From Andrena cerasifolii (Eukaryota > Arthropoda > Insecta > Hymenoptera > Andrenidae), in contig NC_135126.1 of NCBI RefSeq assembly GCF_050908995.1, positions 372,001 to 436,000 on the forward strand: DNA of 64,000 nt, written 5' to 3'. The translations under genes were made by a program, and so were the position numbers. Under the pieces are notes generated by a model that ran no database searches, had not been told where the DNA came from, and worked only from the letters and a program-made list of their open reading frames with translations. Below, piece by piece: positions 21,514 to 32,783 of the stretch; the first letter of the stretch is position 1; each line of letters starts with the position of its first letter.

Positions 21514-24356
21514 CGCAATATAGGAACTGGATAAGTACAAAAAATGTGCCTAGTGATTGATAGATACGTTAAGGTAAATGAAACATAACACGGGTAAAGG
21601 ACGAAACAGGGGCTCTTAAGGAGCAAAAGACTGATTACTATATTAGATTATATTATATTAAGTTATAGATATAGAAACATAAGTACACGTAAATTGAATG
21701 TAATATGCAATAATATAAGAGAAAATGACATGTAATGTAGTATAAGCTAAATAGGATAAGCACACTAAAAACAATGTGATGTTTAGAATAAGTAATGGAT
21801 GTAGAATGGGATGTTTGAATGATGAGATTATTGTTCGTTGGGCTATATAAGTAGAGAACTTGAAGTGCCATCTAGTAGGGAACTATGTAGCCTGAAAGAG
21901 AATAAATACCTTAACCTTAACCTTCGATGAGTAATAAAATGAACAATAAAAGTTTAATATATCAACTCAGGTACAGAGAGAAACCTCGTGGCAGCCTTGC
22001 ACGTGGAAAAAGCTGACTGCCACGAGGAGAGATGCAATGCTTAAAACTAAAGTTCTGAGCGACACTAACACGGTGTCGCCGTTCTCGCCGCTGATTGACT
22101 TGTCAGCTTACAATCCCCTAGCGTGGCGAACACGCGTTCTTTCAGCGCGTTTGTGCTAAATGGCGCGCTTGCGGCGCCACAGGACTGCCAACGTGGATTC
22201 ATAGCAAAACTGAAGCGATAGCTGGATATACGAGCCACAATAAAAGCATGATGGAGTCAATGTATGCATTTTCGGACGATTGTAGGTTAGGTTATATTCA
22301 TTTTAGGCATACATTGACATAGGAACTGCTGGGAATTGTATACATTTACTAAATTAACGCTTTTATCGTTACATATACATCACTTGAAATCGCTGTCGTA
22401 TTTATGTCATAGTAATTCAGGCAGTTAGAACAACAACGGACTAACCTACATTAAAAAAAAATTCCTATTGTACATCGATGGCTTACAATTAGTGCACACA
22501 TATTGTATGTCCACTTTTAGCGTTTTTGAGAAAAACAGGTTCAAATATTCAATGGTACTTTATAATTACATAAATGCTTTTTGCATTATTGTAATATAGG
22601 TATCACTGAAAGTATGTAATTAGTAGTATAAGTTAGAATCTGCAAAATTATAATAATAACTCGACAATAATGCTTGGAAGTTGGACATGCTATTGTAACC
22701 AAGTACAGAGGAGGACATACTATACTGAATGATATTATATAAAAATGAATGAAAGGAATAATACTGGAAATAATCTCACTTCAATATTATATTTATTTTT
22801 AAAGTAACAGAAATAAAAAAGTAATTCGCGGTAGATATGGGAAGACTTTAAAATTTTTTTATTTATTGTCACATTTTTCCAAGACTATTTTCATCCTCTG
22901 GCATGGACACACAGCATTTGTGCACTCAGCATAATAAATTCAGGGACATACAATAAACAAAAATATAATTTTTGATGAATTTATAAAAAAGATAAAAATG
23001 TAATTTTTATGCAGCATAAACAGTCAAGCACTATTTCTTGCATATAAAAACTCAAATTTCATAAAAAGTAGACATACAATATGTGTGCACTAAGCCATCC
23101 CAATATTTTTGAGTACCTTTTTTATATTAATTGTTAATAGGCAACGGTTATATGGACAGGAACATTAAAGGAATTGAAGCATCATAAAATAGTAATAATC
23201 CCCGTAAACATTGTGTTTCATAATTATTCCAGTTCAGAATTCGTTCATGAAATCCGCTACTGAAAATGCGCAGGCTGGATGCGCGTGATTATTATGTGGT
23301 CGGCTCCTCGAAGTGACAGAAAATATAACCTAAGTATACAGGGTGTCCCAAAAATGTCGGAGTTCCTTGAAAGGGGTGACTCAGGGGGTGATTTGCAACA
23401 ACTTTTTCCTTAGCGAAAATATTGTCCGAAGCTTCGTTAACGAGATATTAACAAAAAACCCCGACCAATCAGAGCGCGCGCCTTTCGCCCGAGCTCCCGT
23501 TGTAGCGTTGGCTACGCGGCAGGCGGCTGCGCTTGTACTACGAAGGTATGAACAAGCAAGTCGGCATGCACCGAAGGAAATCGCGTTACACAGTTTTATT
23601 TTAAAGCGGAATCTTAAATAATAATTGTTTGAAGTGAGAGGACAAGAAATACGCAAATTTCGTTTTCAAATAAGGCATAAACGAAAAGGTAATGTAACAA
23701 AAAATGTGTGATACGTGATCATAATTCGTTATTGAAGTAAAAATCCATAGTTTAATCACGGCCAACATAACTAAATTTAAAAAATAATATTAGGTGTATG
23801 AATAAATTCTTTCAGACTGGATTTACATAATCGGTATAAAGCAACCGAATTTCTATCGCAGTGATATTCGTAAGCTACCAGAAAAATGGCAAAAGATAAT
23901 TAACAATAATGGAAATTATTTCGATGATTGAGTTGTTTTCATATTTTTTTAAATCAAACTTATTGAACTCTAAAATCGAACAGAATTTATTTCTACACCT
24001 AATAATCACTAATAAATTAAATAACACTCACCCCTACGGGCATTCCTTTCCTTCCTTTCCTTCCTTTTCGGAAACCTGTGTCACTAAGTAGGTCACTGTG
24101 CCGATCCTGGTCATCGGTGGACGAAAAGATTTATGGTAGGGTTGCGCCGAGTGCACAGCTGATCGCTGGTATACGACACCACCCGAAGGTAAGGATTACA
24201 ACGTCAAGTGCGTCCGGGTTAATGTACCGAATATTCACTTCACTGCACGGCCACTAACACTGATCACTTAATTTACTTTTCATGGAACCTGTTGTTCCTA
24301 CGTTATAAAATGGGGCCGATTACTGTTAGTTGAGCAGTTGCTCGATGTGACCACCC

Positions 24357-24617
24357 TCAGCGTCTATGCACGCCTTGCAGCATCATTGACTCCGTTGAGA
24401 ATAATTTTGACGCCAAACGCCGAATCGTATCCTCGCTGGGGGTTTGGATGTGCGAGTATTCCCGTGCAAACGTTCGCACAGTAGAACTTGCGTCCCCGTT
24501 GATCCCAGCGTACACCCAGCGTAACATGGCGTAAAATTCTTCAGCGGAGAACATTTCTGGGACGAGATTGCTAGCTGACTGACAGGATTTTTTCCAAGCA
24601 ACTTCCTCTACCTCCAA
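24357..24617 (-). pseudogene. Transposase N-terminal HTH fragment (left arm)
   Basis: Mirror copy of the ORF at 26327-26587; protein sequence the same. See that entry. It is read outward, toward the left terminus. Confidence 0.55.
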
Positions 24618-26326
24618 GTAGTTTCTCTCGTTCCATTATGAGTTAACTCCCACCAGAACAAGAGGCTTTAGGTAAAAAGAAGCCAGCACATTTTCGAAAC
24701 ACACGTTCTTTGCAGATGTGCAACGAACGACCCATCCTACACTTTCACATAAGTCCGCGTTCCGTCCTTTTACTGCCAATGTACCCGTTGCTTCGAGATA
24801 GACAGCAGACACCACGTGTTTCGGTTCGAAAGGGCCCGAAGACAAGAGAAACAGAAAGTCTTCGACTTGCTAGAAAGAAGAAAAGGCATACCATTCCTGT
24901 TTCCGTTTTCGAATACCCTGAGCTCACGTCAGCTACGAGGCGGAACCAGCTAAGCCATAAATTACCCAAAACAAAAAGTTCTCTACCGCCGACTCGCAGG
25001 ACAATACGGTCATAAACCGCGACCCTGGCGAAATGCTTTGGCCGACCAGCCTGATTAATTTTAAATACGTCTCGCGGAAAGACTCAGGAAGAAAGGGGGT
25101 AACTCGGTGACTGCGCGTAGTCCCACCTGCTTCGTCCTTCCTTCCAATTAAAGGCAGGTCCCTTATCTCTCGAGTATAAGGACGCGCTCGAATTTCAAAA
25201 CAAAAGCACGCGTTGACGTATTTCGTGCGAGAAAAGGTGGGCATGAAGTCCGATTGGTCGTAGCCTAAATAAATCTGCCCTGCATCCCTCCCAAACGGCC
25301 ACTGTTTTGAAGAGGCCTTCTTCACAGCCATGTCTCCTCCACAAGGCCCACCAGTATAAATACGCACTCGAATTTCAAAACAAAAGCACGCGTCCGATTG
25401 GTCCTAATCTAACCAATCTGCCCTGCATCCTTCTGAAGCGGCCACTGTCTTGAAGAGGCCCTCTTCACAGCAATATCTCCTCCCCGAAGCCCACCTTCTC
25501 TCGCACGGAATACGTCGACGCGTGCTTTTGTTTTGAAATTCAAGCGCGTGTTTATACTGGTAGGTCTTGGGGAGGAAACATGGCTGAGAAGAAGGCCTCT
25601 TCAAAACAGTGGCCGTTTGGGAGATATGCAGGGCAGATTGGTTAGGTTAGAACCAATCGGAATTCATGCCCACCTTTTCTCGCACGGAATACGTTAACGC
25701 GTGCTTTTGTTTGGTAATTCTAGCGCGTGCTTATACTCGAGAGATAAGGGATCTGTCTTTAATTTGAAGGAAACACGAAGCAGGCGGGACTACGCGCAGT
25801 AAACGAGTTACCCCCTTTCTTCCCGTATCTCTCCGCGAGGCGTATTGATGTTGGATATTACTTTTTAATTGCTAGTTCCCAAAAATTAATCAGGCTGGTC
25901 GGCCGTAGCATTTCGCCAGGGTCGCGGTTTATGACCGTATTGTCCTGCGAGTCGGCGGTAGAGAACGATTTGTTTTGGGTAATTTATGGCTTAGCTGGTT
26001 CCGCCTCGTAGCTGACGTGAGCTCAGGGTATTCGAAAACGGAAACAGGAATGGTATGCCTTTTCTTCTTTCTAGCAAGTCGAAGACTTTCTGTTTCTCTT
26101 GTCTTCGGGCCCTTTCGAACCGAAACACGTGGTGTCTGCTGTCTATCTCGAAGCAACGGGTACATTGGCAGTAAAAGGACGGAACGCGGACTTATGTGAA
26201 AGTGTAGGATGGGTCGTTCGTTGCACATCTGCAAAGAACGTGTGTTTCGAAAATGTGCTGGCTTCTTTTTACCTAAAGCCTCTTGTTCTGGTGGGAGTTA
26301 ACTCATAATGGAACGAGAGAAACTAC

Positions 26327-26587
26327 TTGGAGGTAGAGGAAGTTGCTTGGAAAAAATCCTGTCAGTCAGCTAGCAATCTCGTCCCAGAAATGTTCTCCGC
26401 TGAAGAATTTTACGCCATGTTACGCTGGGTGTACGCTGGGATCAACGGGGACGCAAGTTCTACTGTGCGAACGTTTGCACGGGAATACTCGCACATCCAA
26501 ACCCCCAGCGAGGATACGATTCGGCGTTTGGCGTCAAAATTATTCTCAACGGAGTCAATGATGCTGCAAGGCGTGCATAGACGCTGA
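26327..26587 (+). pseudogene. Transposase N-terminal HTH fragment (right arm)
   Basis: 86 codons, open upstream without an ATG; the first in-frame ATG is Met-22. Residues 25-75 (EEFYAMLRWVYAGINGD, TVRTFAREYSHI, TPSEDTIRRLASK) match the layout of the DUF4817-type helix-turn-helix domain found at the start of many insect transposon proteins. No DDE catalytic domain follows, as the ORF stops 1 kb from the terminus. So the element is non-autonomous or a relic. Being in both arms, the fragment is kept identical by the palindrome. Confidence 0.55.
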
Positions 26588-27914
26588 GGGTGGTCACATC
26601 GAGCAACTGCTCAACTAACAGTAATCGGCCCCATTTTATAACGTAGGAACAACAGGTTCCATGAAAAGTAAATTAAGTGATCAGTGTTAGTGGCCGTGCA
26701 GTGAAGTGAATATTCGGTACATTAACCCGGACGCACTTGACGTTGTAATCCTTACCTTCGGGTGGTGTCGTATACCAGCGATCAGCTGTGCACTCGGCGC
26801 AACCCTACCATAAATCTTTTCGTCCACCGATGACCAGGATCGGCACAGTGACCTACTTAGTGACACAGGTTTCCGAAAAGGAAGGAAAGGAAGGAAAGGA
26901 ATGCCCGTAGGGGTGAGTGTTATTTAATTTATTAGTGATTATTAGGTGTAGAAATAAATTCTGTTCGATTTTAGAGTTCAATAAGTTTGATTTAAAAAAA
27001 TATGAAAACAACTCAATCATCGAAATAATTTCCATTATTGTTAATTATCTTTTGCCATTTTTCTGGTAGCTTACGAATATCACTGCGATAGAAATTCGGT
27101 TGCTTTATACCGATTATGTAAATCCAGTCTGAAAGAATTTATTCATACACCTAATATTATTTTTTAAATTTAGTTATGTTGGCCGTGATTAAACTATGGA
27201 TTTTTACTTCAATAACGAATTATGATCACGTATCACACATTTTTTGTTACATTACCTTTTCGTTTATGCCTTATTTGAAAACGAAATTTGCGTATTTCTT
27301 GTCCTCTCACTTCAAACAATTATTATTTAAGATTCCGCTTTAAAATAAAACTGTGTAACGCGATTTCCTTCGGTGCATGCCGACTTGCTTGTTCATACCT
27401 TCGTAGTACAAGCGCAGCCGCCTGCCGCGTAGCCAACGCTACAACGGGAGCTCGGGCGAAAGGCGCGCTCTCTGATTGGTCGGGGGTTTTTGTTAATATC
27501 TCGTTAACGAAGCTTCGGACAATATTTTCGCTAAGGAAAAAGTTGTTTCAAATCACCCCCTGAGTCACCCCTTTCAAGGAACTCCGACATTTTTGGGACA
27601 CCCTGTATACCTCGTCTGTGATAGAATACAGAAATAGCAAACAGCTCCCTCTCGCGTTCACCGGGTAATCGTCGATCTATCGGTATTACCATTTCTGTGC
27701 AGAAAAAAATGCTGTAATACCGACCTGCCGAATCGGCCAGGTCACGTGACGTGTCTACCCCCTTAAGCCTGAAATTAAGGGTATCATGATAGATGCTGTA
27801 GGATATTGTACCCCACTAATGATTTTTATAGCAGATTCTATAGGTTTTAATATGACTACTAATTCGTGCAATATTTCCCACTCTTCATCTGAAATATTTG
27901 GTAATTTTTTATTG

Positions 27915-28183
27915 TGTAAGCCGAGCGACGGCCGTGGCGTGCAAGATGCATGTGTGTGTGCGGCCCAGACGAGTGACCTTCGGCAAAAAGGCATTGTTGA
28001 ACGTAGCCGAAATCGCGACGCCGAATCTGCGACGATCGACAAAAGAACGTGACGATCGGCGGACGGGAACAGGAGTCCCAGAGAGTCGCTCGCACGGGGT
28101 AGACGTGCATGAGCCACCAATAAAATTTATTCATATACTGTTTCTACTTTACACAACGAACTCTTTTCTTCAACCCTTCTATA
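27915..28183 (+). repeat. 5' LTR of Gypsy element 2
   Basis: 269 bp; partner at 32784-33052. Contains AATAAA near 28120. Confidence 0.9.
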
Positions 28184-28278
28184 AGTCAGAAATGGGATCT
28201 AGCCAACGTTGATAGTCATTGGCGAGGATCGCGCGGTTACGTTTACGCGAAGTTTGCTTACGCGAAGTGCGAGGAAAT

Positions 28279-29851
28279 ATGAGTTGCCCGCTAACGGTGG
28301 TTGAGCTTAAAGAGAAGATGAAGTCGATGGACTTGCAATCGACCGGTACGAAGTGTGAGTTAGTGAAACGCCTGCTAAGTGTCGGTGTCGCGCCCGAAGA
28401 TCTACGTATGACGGAGGACGCGGCGAGAGAAGCGCAGGAGGGTCGGAACGTGGAGACTCAGGGTCAGCCAGGTACGAGAACGCCGACGGAAGAAATGGTC
28501 TCCCGAGAGCTGGACGTGCTGAGAAGGGAACGAGACGTGGCTACGCAGGAAGCCGAGCTACTCAGAAGGGAACTGGCCTTGCTACGAGCGACCCCCAGGT
28601 CGGAGGCAAGCCCCAGGTCGGAGGCAAGCCCCATATCGGAGGCAAGCCCGAGGTCGGAGACAAATCCCGAGTTGGAGGCACGCGCACCCGAACGAACGAC
28701 GGTGAAAAAGTGGCAGTAGCTGAAAGATATGGTCGGCGAGTATGGTGGAAGCAGCCTGGATTTCGATAGATGGGAAAGACAAGTGAGGAAACTTCTATCG
28801 TCGTACGAGCTGAACAGCCACCAAGCAAAAGGCGTTTGTGTGCAGCAGGTTGACCGGCCGAGCGCTGAAATGGTACCACTCAAGGGTCGACTGTGTCGAG
28901 TTAGGTTACGAGGACCTACTACGGGGGTTGAAGAAGATGTACGGTCAGCAACTGGACCCGTTGGCCTTGAGACAGGTGTTCGAAGCGAGGAAGTGGAGCG
29001 CAGGAAAAACTTTCGCCGATTACGTCCACGATAAACTTCTACTCGCGAACGGGGTGCCGGTCGGAGAGAAAGAGTTAGTCAGCTGCGTCGTCGGTGGCAT
29101 CCCAAGTTGGGAGCTCCGGATGCAGGCCAAAGTCCAGCGTTACGAGTCCGTGGACGCGATGCTGGCGGCCTTTACGGACGTTGAGCTACCGTCGGAGAAG
29201 AAGACCCCGCCGCCGTCGGACGCACCCCGGAAGCAGCATCCGTACGGTCGAACAACGGCCCCATCAGCCGTCAGAACGGGAAAGCCGCCACCGAAGGACG
29301 AACAGGGAACGAAGCATGCGGGGTGGAAATGCTTCAACTGCAACCAGACGGGGCACATCGCAGCCGAGTGCTCGAAGCCGAGAAGGGAGAGGGGTCCCTG
29401 TCACAAATGCGGAAAGATGGGTCATCGGGCGAGCCGATGCGACTCCCAACCAGCCGTGGAGGACGTCACCCGCGAGCAGAGAGAAGACGACGACTTTCGG
29501 CGAGCGGTAGAATTACAGATAAGTAGCGAGAGCGGTAGTCTAAATGTTAAGGTAAACGCGCTCATCGATTCGGGAAGTCCGATTTGTTTCCTCAAAGAAA
29601 GTTACGTTCCGAGAGCATGCATCACGACCGACCGCGAATCGGATAAATTTCGCGGAATAAACGGAAGCGATTTGAACGTGTTAGGACAGGCGCAAGCAAC
29701 GGTCACGTACGACGAAAGGGAATACCAGATCACGTTACGAATTGTACCGGATAAGACGATGCAAAACGCGCTAGTTCTGGGGCGCGATTTCATTAAAGTA
29801 GCCAAATTGTCATTAAGCAGAGAGGAAAAAGAACGGCGAAATCAGGCATAG
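28279..29851 (+). pseudogene. Gag and protease of Gypsy element 2 (broken)
   Basis: Starts at ATG 28279. Residues 5-40 resemble a SAP DNA-binding motif (LTVVELKEKMKSMDL, KCELVKRLL), unusual in Gag. A run of near-identical SEASPR-type hexapeptides follows (28594-28665). An in-frame TAG lies at 28717-28719, where the next codons continue the same protein. A +1 frameshift at about 28835 leads into CSRLTGRALKWYHS and two perfect CCHC knuckles (CFNCNQTGHIAAEC and CHKCGKMGHRASRC). The protease has the intact DSG triplet (VNALIDSGSPICF) and GRDF near its end. The ORF stops at 29851. It would have formed the particle core and cut the polyprotein. Confidence 0.85.
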
Positions 29852-31147
29852 ATTTTCGGGCGTTAAACAAGAGATAACGGCACGCGACAATTTCCCGCTC
29901 CCGTTAATCGAAGACTTGTTGGATCTGTTAGGCGGAAAAAAGTATTTCACGACCCTTGATTTGAAGGACGCGTTTTTCCACATTAAGATGGACGAAAGGT
30001 CGATGCAGTTCACCACCTTCGTTACGCCTTTTGGGCAGTACGAGTACACGCGAATGCCTTTCGGGTTGAAGGGGGCCCCCCTCAAATTCCAGCGGTACGT
30101 TACTCAGATCTTCAACGAGTAGATTAAGGCCGGTGAGATACCAGTTTATCTGGATGATTTCCTGATCGCGACGGAGACAGTAGAGCACCATCTCGAGATA
30201 TTGGGGAAGGTATTCAAGCTACTCGCGGCTAATCATCTAGAACTGCGGCTAGATAAGTGCAGGTTCCTCGAAACGAAGGTGGATCATTTAGGTTATACCG
30301 TTACTAGCGAGAGAATTAAGCCGACGGAACAGGGCCTGCAGGCAGTAAAAAGGTTTCCGGTTCCACGAAACGTTCGGGAGGTGCAAGGATTTTTAGGTCT
30401 GTGTTCGTATTCCCGCAAGTTCGTGGAGGGTTTTTCCATAATCGCCAAGCCTTTGTACGACCTGACGAAGAAGGACGCGAGTTTTCACTTAGGCAAGATA
30501 GAAAAGCTGGCGTTCGACGCGCTTAGGGATCGCTTGTTAGACGCACCGATATTAAGCATCTACTCTCCGCGAGACGAGACGGAGCTCCATTGCGATGCTA
30601 GTGCAGTAGGGTTCGGAGCGATCTTGTTGCAAAAAAAGGCGGACAAGAAGCTACACCAGTGTTTTATTTCTCGAAATGGACGACCGAAATTGAATCACGT
30701 TACCATAGCTTTGAACTGGAGACGCTAACTATAATTTATGCCCTCTGCCGTTTCCGAACATACCTGTTAGGCGTAAAATTTAAGATAATTACAGACTGCC
30801 AGCCCCTCAGCCTAACCCTGAATAAGAAGGAAACGAACCCCCGAATTGCACGGTGGGTGCTAGAGATGCAGGATTATGATTACGTACTGGAGCACAGGTC
30901 AGGCTCGCGCATGCTCCATGTAGCTTCATTAAGCCACCAGCTTTTCGTGGTAGAGGATAACTCGTTCGACCGAAATCTTGCGTTATGTCAAGGCGACGAC
31001 ACAGATATCGAGAAGATTCGTAAGGAGTTGGAAAACGCTGAAAGTAAATTATATGAATTAAGGGACGGCCTCGTGTACCGAAAGCATCAGGGTCGAGTTT
31101 TGTTTTATGTGCCGAGCGTGTTAGAATCAGGCATTGCGCATAAATAC
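29852..31147 (+). pseudogene. pol: RT and RNase H of Gypsy element 2 (broken)
   Basis: The RT begins abruptly at DFRALNK, so the fingers region usually found before it is deleted. A one-base loss follows at about 29870, then LDLKDAFFHI, TPFGQYEY and FGLKGAP, a nonsense TAG at 30120-30122, and the active-site YLDD (30147-30158). The RNase H begins HCDASAVGFGAIL, with a frameshift near 30655, then FSKWTTEIES and ITDCQPL. Coding ends at the target site of a solo LTR at 31148. Confidence 0.85.
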
Positions 31148-31526
31148 TGTTGGAAGCGACAGCATCGCTGAACAATTTCATACTTCGCGCGTTAAAAACA
31201 GAGTGCGCTGCGAGTCGCGGGAATGTTCCAGAACAAGGGCACCGGCCCGGCGAAAACACGAGCGTGTTCTCACTTCCGTTTGTAATCTGAATGAGTGTAC
31301 AAAGTAAAAGTAAGAAACATTGTGAGCAAATGTTAAAGTTTATAATCCTAAAATACCTCAGTGATCAAGCAGTCAATACACTTGTATTTATACCAGTAGG
31401 ATCACTGCTGATTTATTGTTGTGCGCAAATATATATATATCTTTATTATCTGCAAAAGGTGATATCTCTTTGTTTTACCGAACACGAGGCGAACACGTTT
31501 TTGTCCAAAAACCTAATATTCCAACA
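31148..31526 (+). repeat. Solo LTR nested in Gypsy element 2 pol
   Basis: 379 bp, TGTTGGAAGC...TTCCAACA, with an exact 5-bp duplication AATAC (31143-31147 and 31527-31531). TG...CA ends and a 5-bp duplication fit a BEL/Pao or Gypsy LTR. It interrupts pol before the integrase zinc finger. Confidence 0.9.
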
Positions 31527-31531
31527 AATAC

Positions 31532-32596
31532 CATAACGAGATGGGCCATGTCGGAGTCGATAAAACGGTGCGGAATATCGTGGATAGCTATTGGTTCCCC
31601 GACATGAAATCCAAAATCGAAAAGCACATTCGGGGTTGCTTGAAATGTATCGCGTACACGCCGAATTCGGGAAAGTCGGAAGGTACCCTGCATAACATAC
31701 CAAAGGGAAACAAACCTTTCGTTACGCTACATGTAGACCACGTAGCCCCCGTGTCAAGGTCGCACAAGTCCAAATACCACTACATATTCGTCGTGGTCGA
31801 CGCGTTTAGTAAATACGTAAAGCTATACGCCGCCAAAACTACTAATACGACGGAGGTCGTAAGGTGTCCGAGGTTGTATTTCGAACATTACAGTCGACCG
31901 TTGCGCGTTGTCTCAGATCGGGGAAGTTGCTTCACATCTCGCGAGTTTGAGGACTTCACGCGAGAGTGTAACGTACAACATATTAAGGTAGCAACCGCCT
32001 CACCCCAGGCGAATGGGCACGTATAGAGATTCAACCGCACGATTTTACCGATGATAGCGAAGTTGGCGAGCGAACGCGACACGAATTGGTATAACGTGCT
32101 AAAAGAGGTAGAATTCGCGTGCAACAATACGGTCTGTAGGTCGACAAACAGTAGCCCGAGTATGTTGCTGTTCGGAGTTCGACAGCGTGGCGACGTCGTA
32201 GACGGATTGCGAGACTCATTGGAGGCTAGCGGGAAAATTAGCCTTCCGCGCGATTTAAAAACGGTCCGGGAGGAGGCCAGCGAACGAATTCGCAGGGGTC
32301 AGGACGCGCAAAAACGCATCTACGATAAGAAGCACAAAGCCCCGAACAAGTACAAAGTGGGGGACAAAGTATTAATTAGGACCTACGACTCTACCCCAGG
32401 CGCCTCACCGAAGATGATCCCGCGTTTTAAAGGTCCGTACGAGATCGACCGCGAGCTGAGAAACGATCGCTACGTGATCAAAGACGTAGAAGGGTTCCAA
32501 TTAACACAAAACGCCCTACCGTGGAACCTGGGAAGCCGCGAACATGCGACCGTGGCGTCCGTCATCCTAGTCTTTAAACAGAACAATTATCAATAA
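31532..32596 (+). pseudogene. pol: Integrase of Gypsy element 2
   Basis: The zinc-binding region includes MGHVGVDKT and CLKC. The core Asp residues are in HVDHVAPV and VSDRGSCF. The codon that should give the catalytic Glu (in NGHV*RFNRT) is TAG at 32025-32027, a one-base change from GAG. Past it the frame is open to 32596, with a C-terminal chromatin-facing segment (YKVGDKVLIR, RFKGPYEID). It cannot give active integrase as it stands. Confidence 0.88.
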
Positions 32597-32783
32597 CCCG
32601 TTATGTATCCGTTCTATATATAGCCGTATTCTATAATTAATCGTATTATTTTTTATATTTTATATTCGTTTAGGTGTAAGTTTTACCCATGTTCAAATTT
32701 ATCTTTGTTTAATGCTAATTAAGTCAAGCGTGTGTGTCGGATGCTCGATGAATCGGGACGATTAATCGTCAGGATGGTCGAGT

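Larger units (their letters stand above)
14731..21922 (+). mobile_element. Full-length I-superfamily LINE (non-LTR retrotransposon)
   Basis: About 7.2 kb with two long open ORFs and a 12-bp target duplication TTCGATGAGTAA (14719-14730 and 21923-21934). ORF2 combines an AP-like endonuclease, RT and RNase H; the RNase H places it in the I superfamily (I, LOA, Outcast, Ingi lineages) rather than R1 or Jockey. The 3' end has AATAAA and then a tandem CCTTAA tail in place of poly-A. The plus strand is strongly A- and purine-rich. The site lies in the solo LTR of X copy 3. I see no stop or frameshift in either ORF, so this copy may be recently active. Confidence 0.92.
14660..22181 (+). repeat. Solo LTR in X copy 3, split by a LINE
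   Basis: Starts TGTGGGGTAC at 14660 and ends GCGGCGCCACA at 22181, with GGAC on both sides (14656-14659 and 22182-22185). The LINE occupies 14731-21922. The remaining LTR sequence matches the inverted copy at 10136-10452. Confidence 0.82.
23339..27605. mobile_element. 4.27-kb palindromic TA-flanked DNA transposon
   Basis: Termini CAGGGTGTCCC and GGGACACCCTG, flanked by TA (23337-23338 and 27606-27607). The two halves are reverse complements about a centre at 25472. From 23339 to about 25065, paired positions always sum to 50944, so the arms are about 1.73 kb without indels and with few substitutions. The centre (25070-25860) is an imperfect set of shorter inverted repeats built on the word CAAAAGCACGCG. 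Each arm carries the same truncated transposase-like ORF. It sits in the X body of copy 3. Confidence 0.9.
14174..27762 (+). mobile_element. Repeat unit X, copy 3: TTAA-flanked composite element
   Basis: Begins GGGGGTAGACACG at 14174 and ends with the reverse complement CGTGTCTACCCCC at 27762, with TTAA outside both ends (14170-14173 and 27763-27766). Inside are, in order, a palindromic MITE, a solo LTR split by a LINE, the X body and a large palindromic TA-flanked element. Less the nested pieces it is about 2 kb. TTAA is the target of piggyBac-like and Kolobok-like transposases, but the terminus begins with G rather than the piggyBac CCC. The right end abuts a hAT transposase fragment; the left end abuts unrelated sequence, so the locus has been rearranged or the TTAA pair is not a simple target duplication. 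Confidence 0.7.

Noticed and set aside
14860..21870. Many minus-strand ORFs across the LINE
   Set aside because: They are shadows of the purine-rich LINE ORFs, full of Ser, Phe and Leu, as expected from antisense reading.
24710..25015. 101-codon ORF and its mirror at 25929-26234
   Set aside because: Present twice only because the element is palindromic; each is antisense to another short ORF in the same arm and has no domain.
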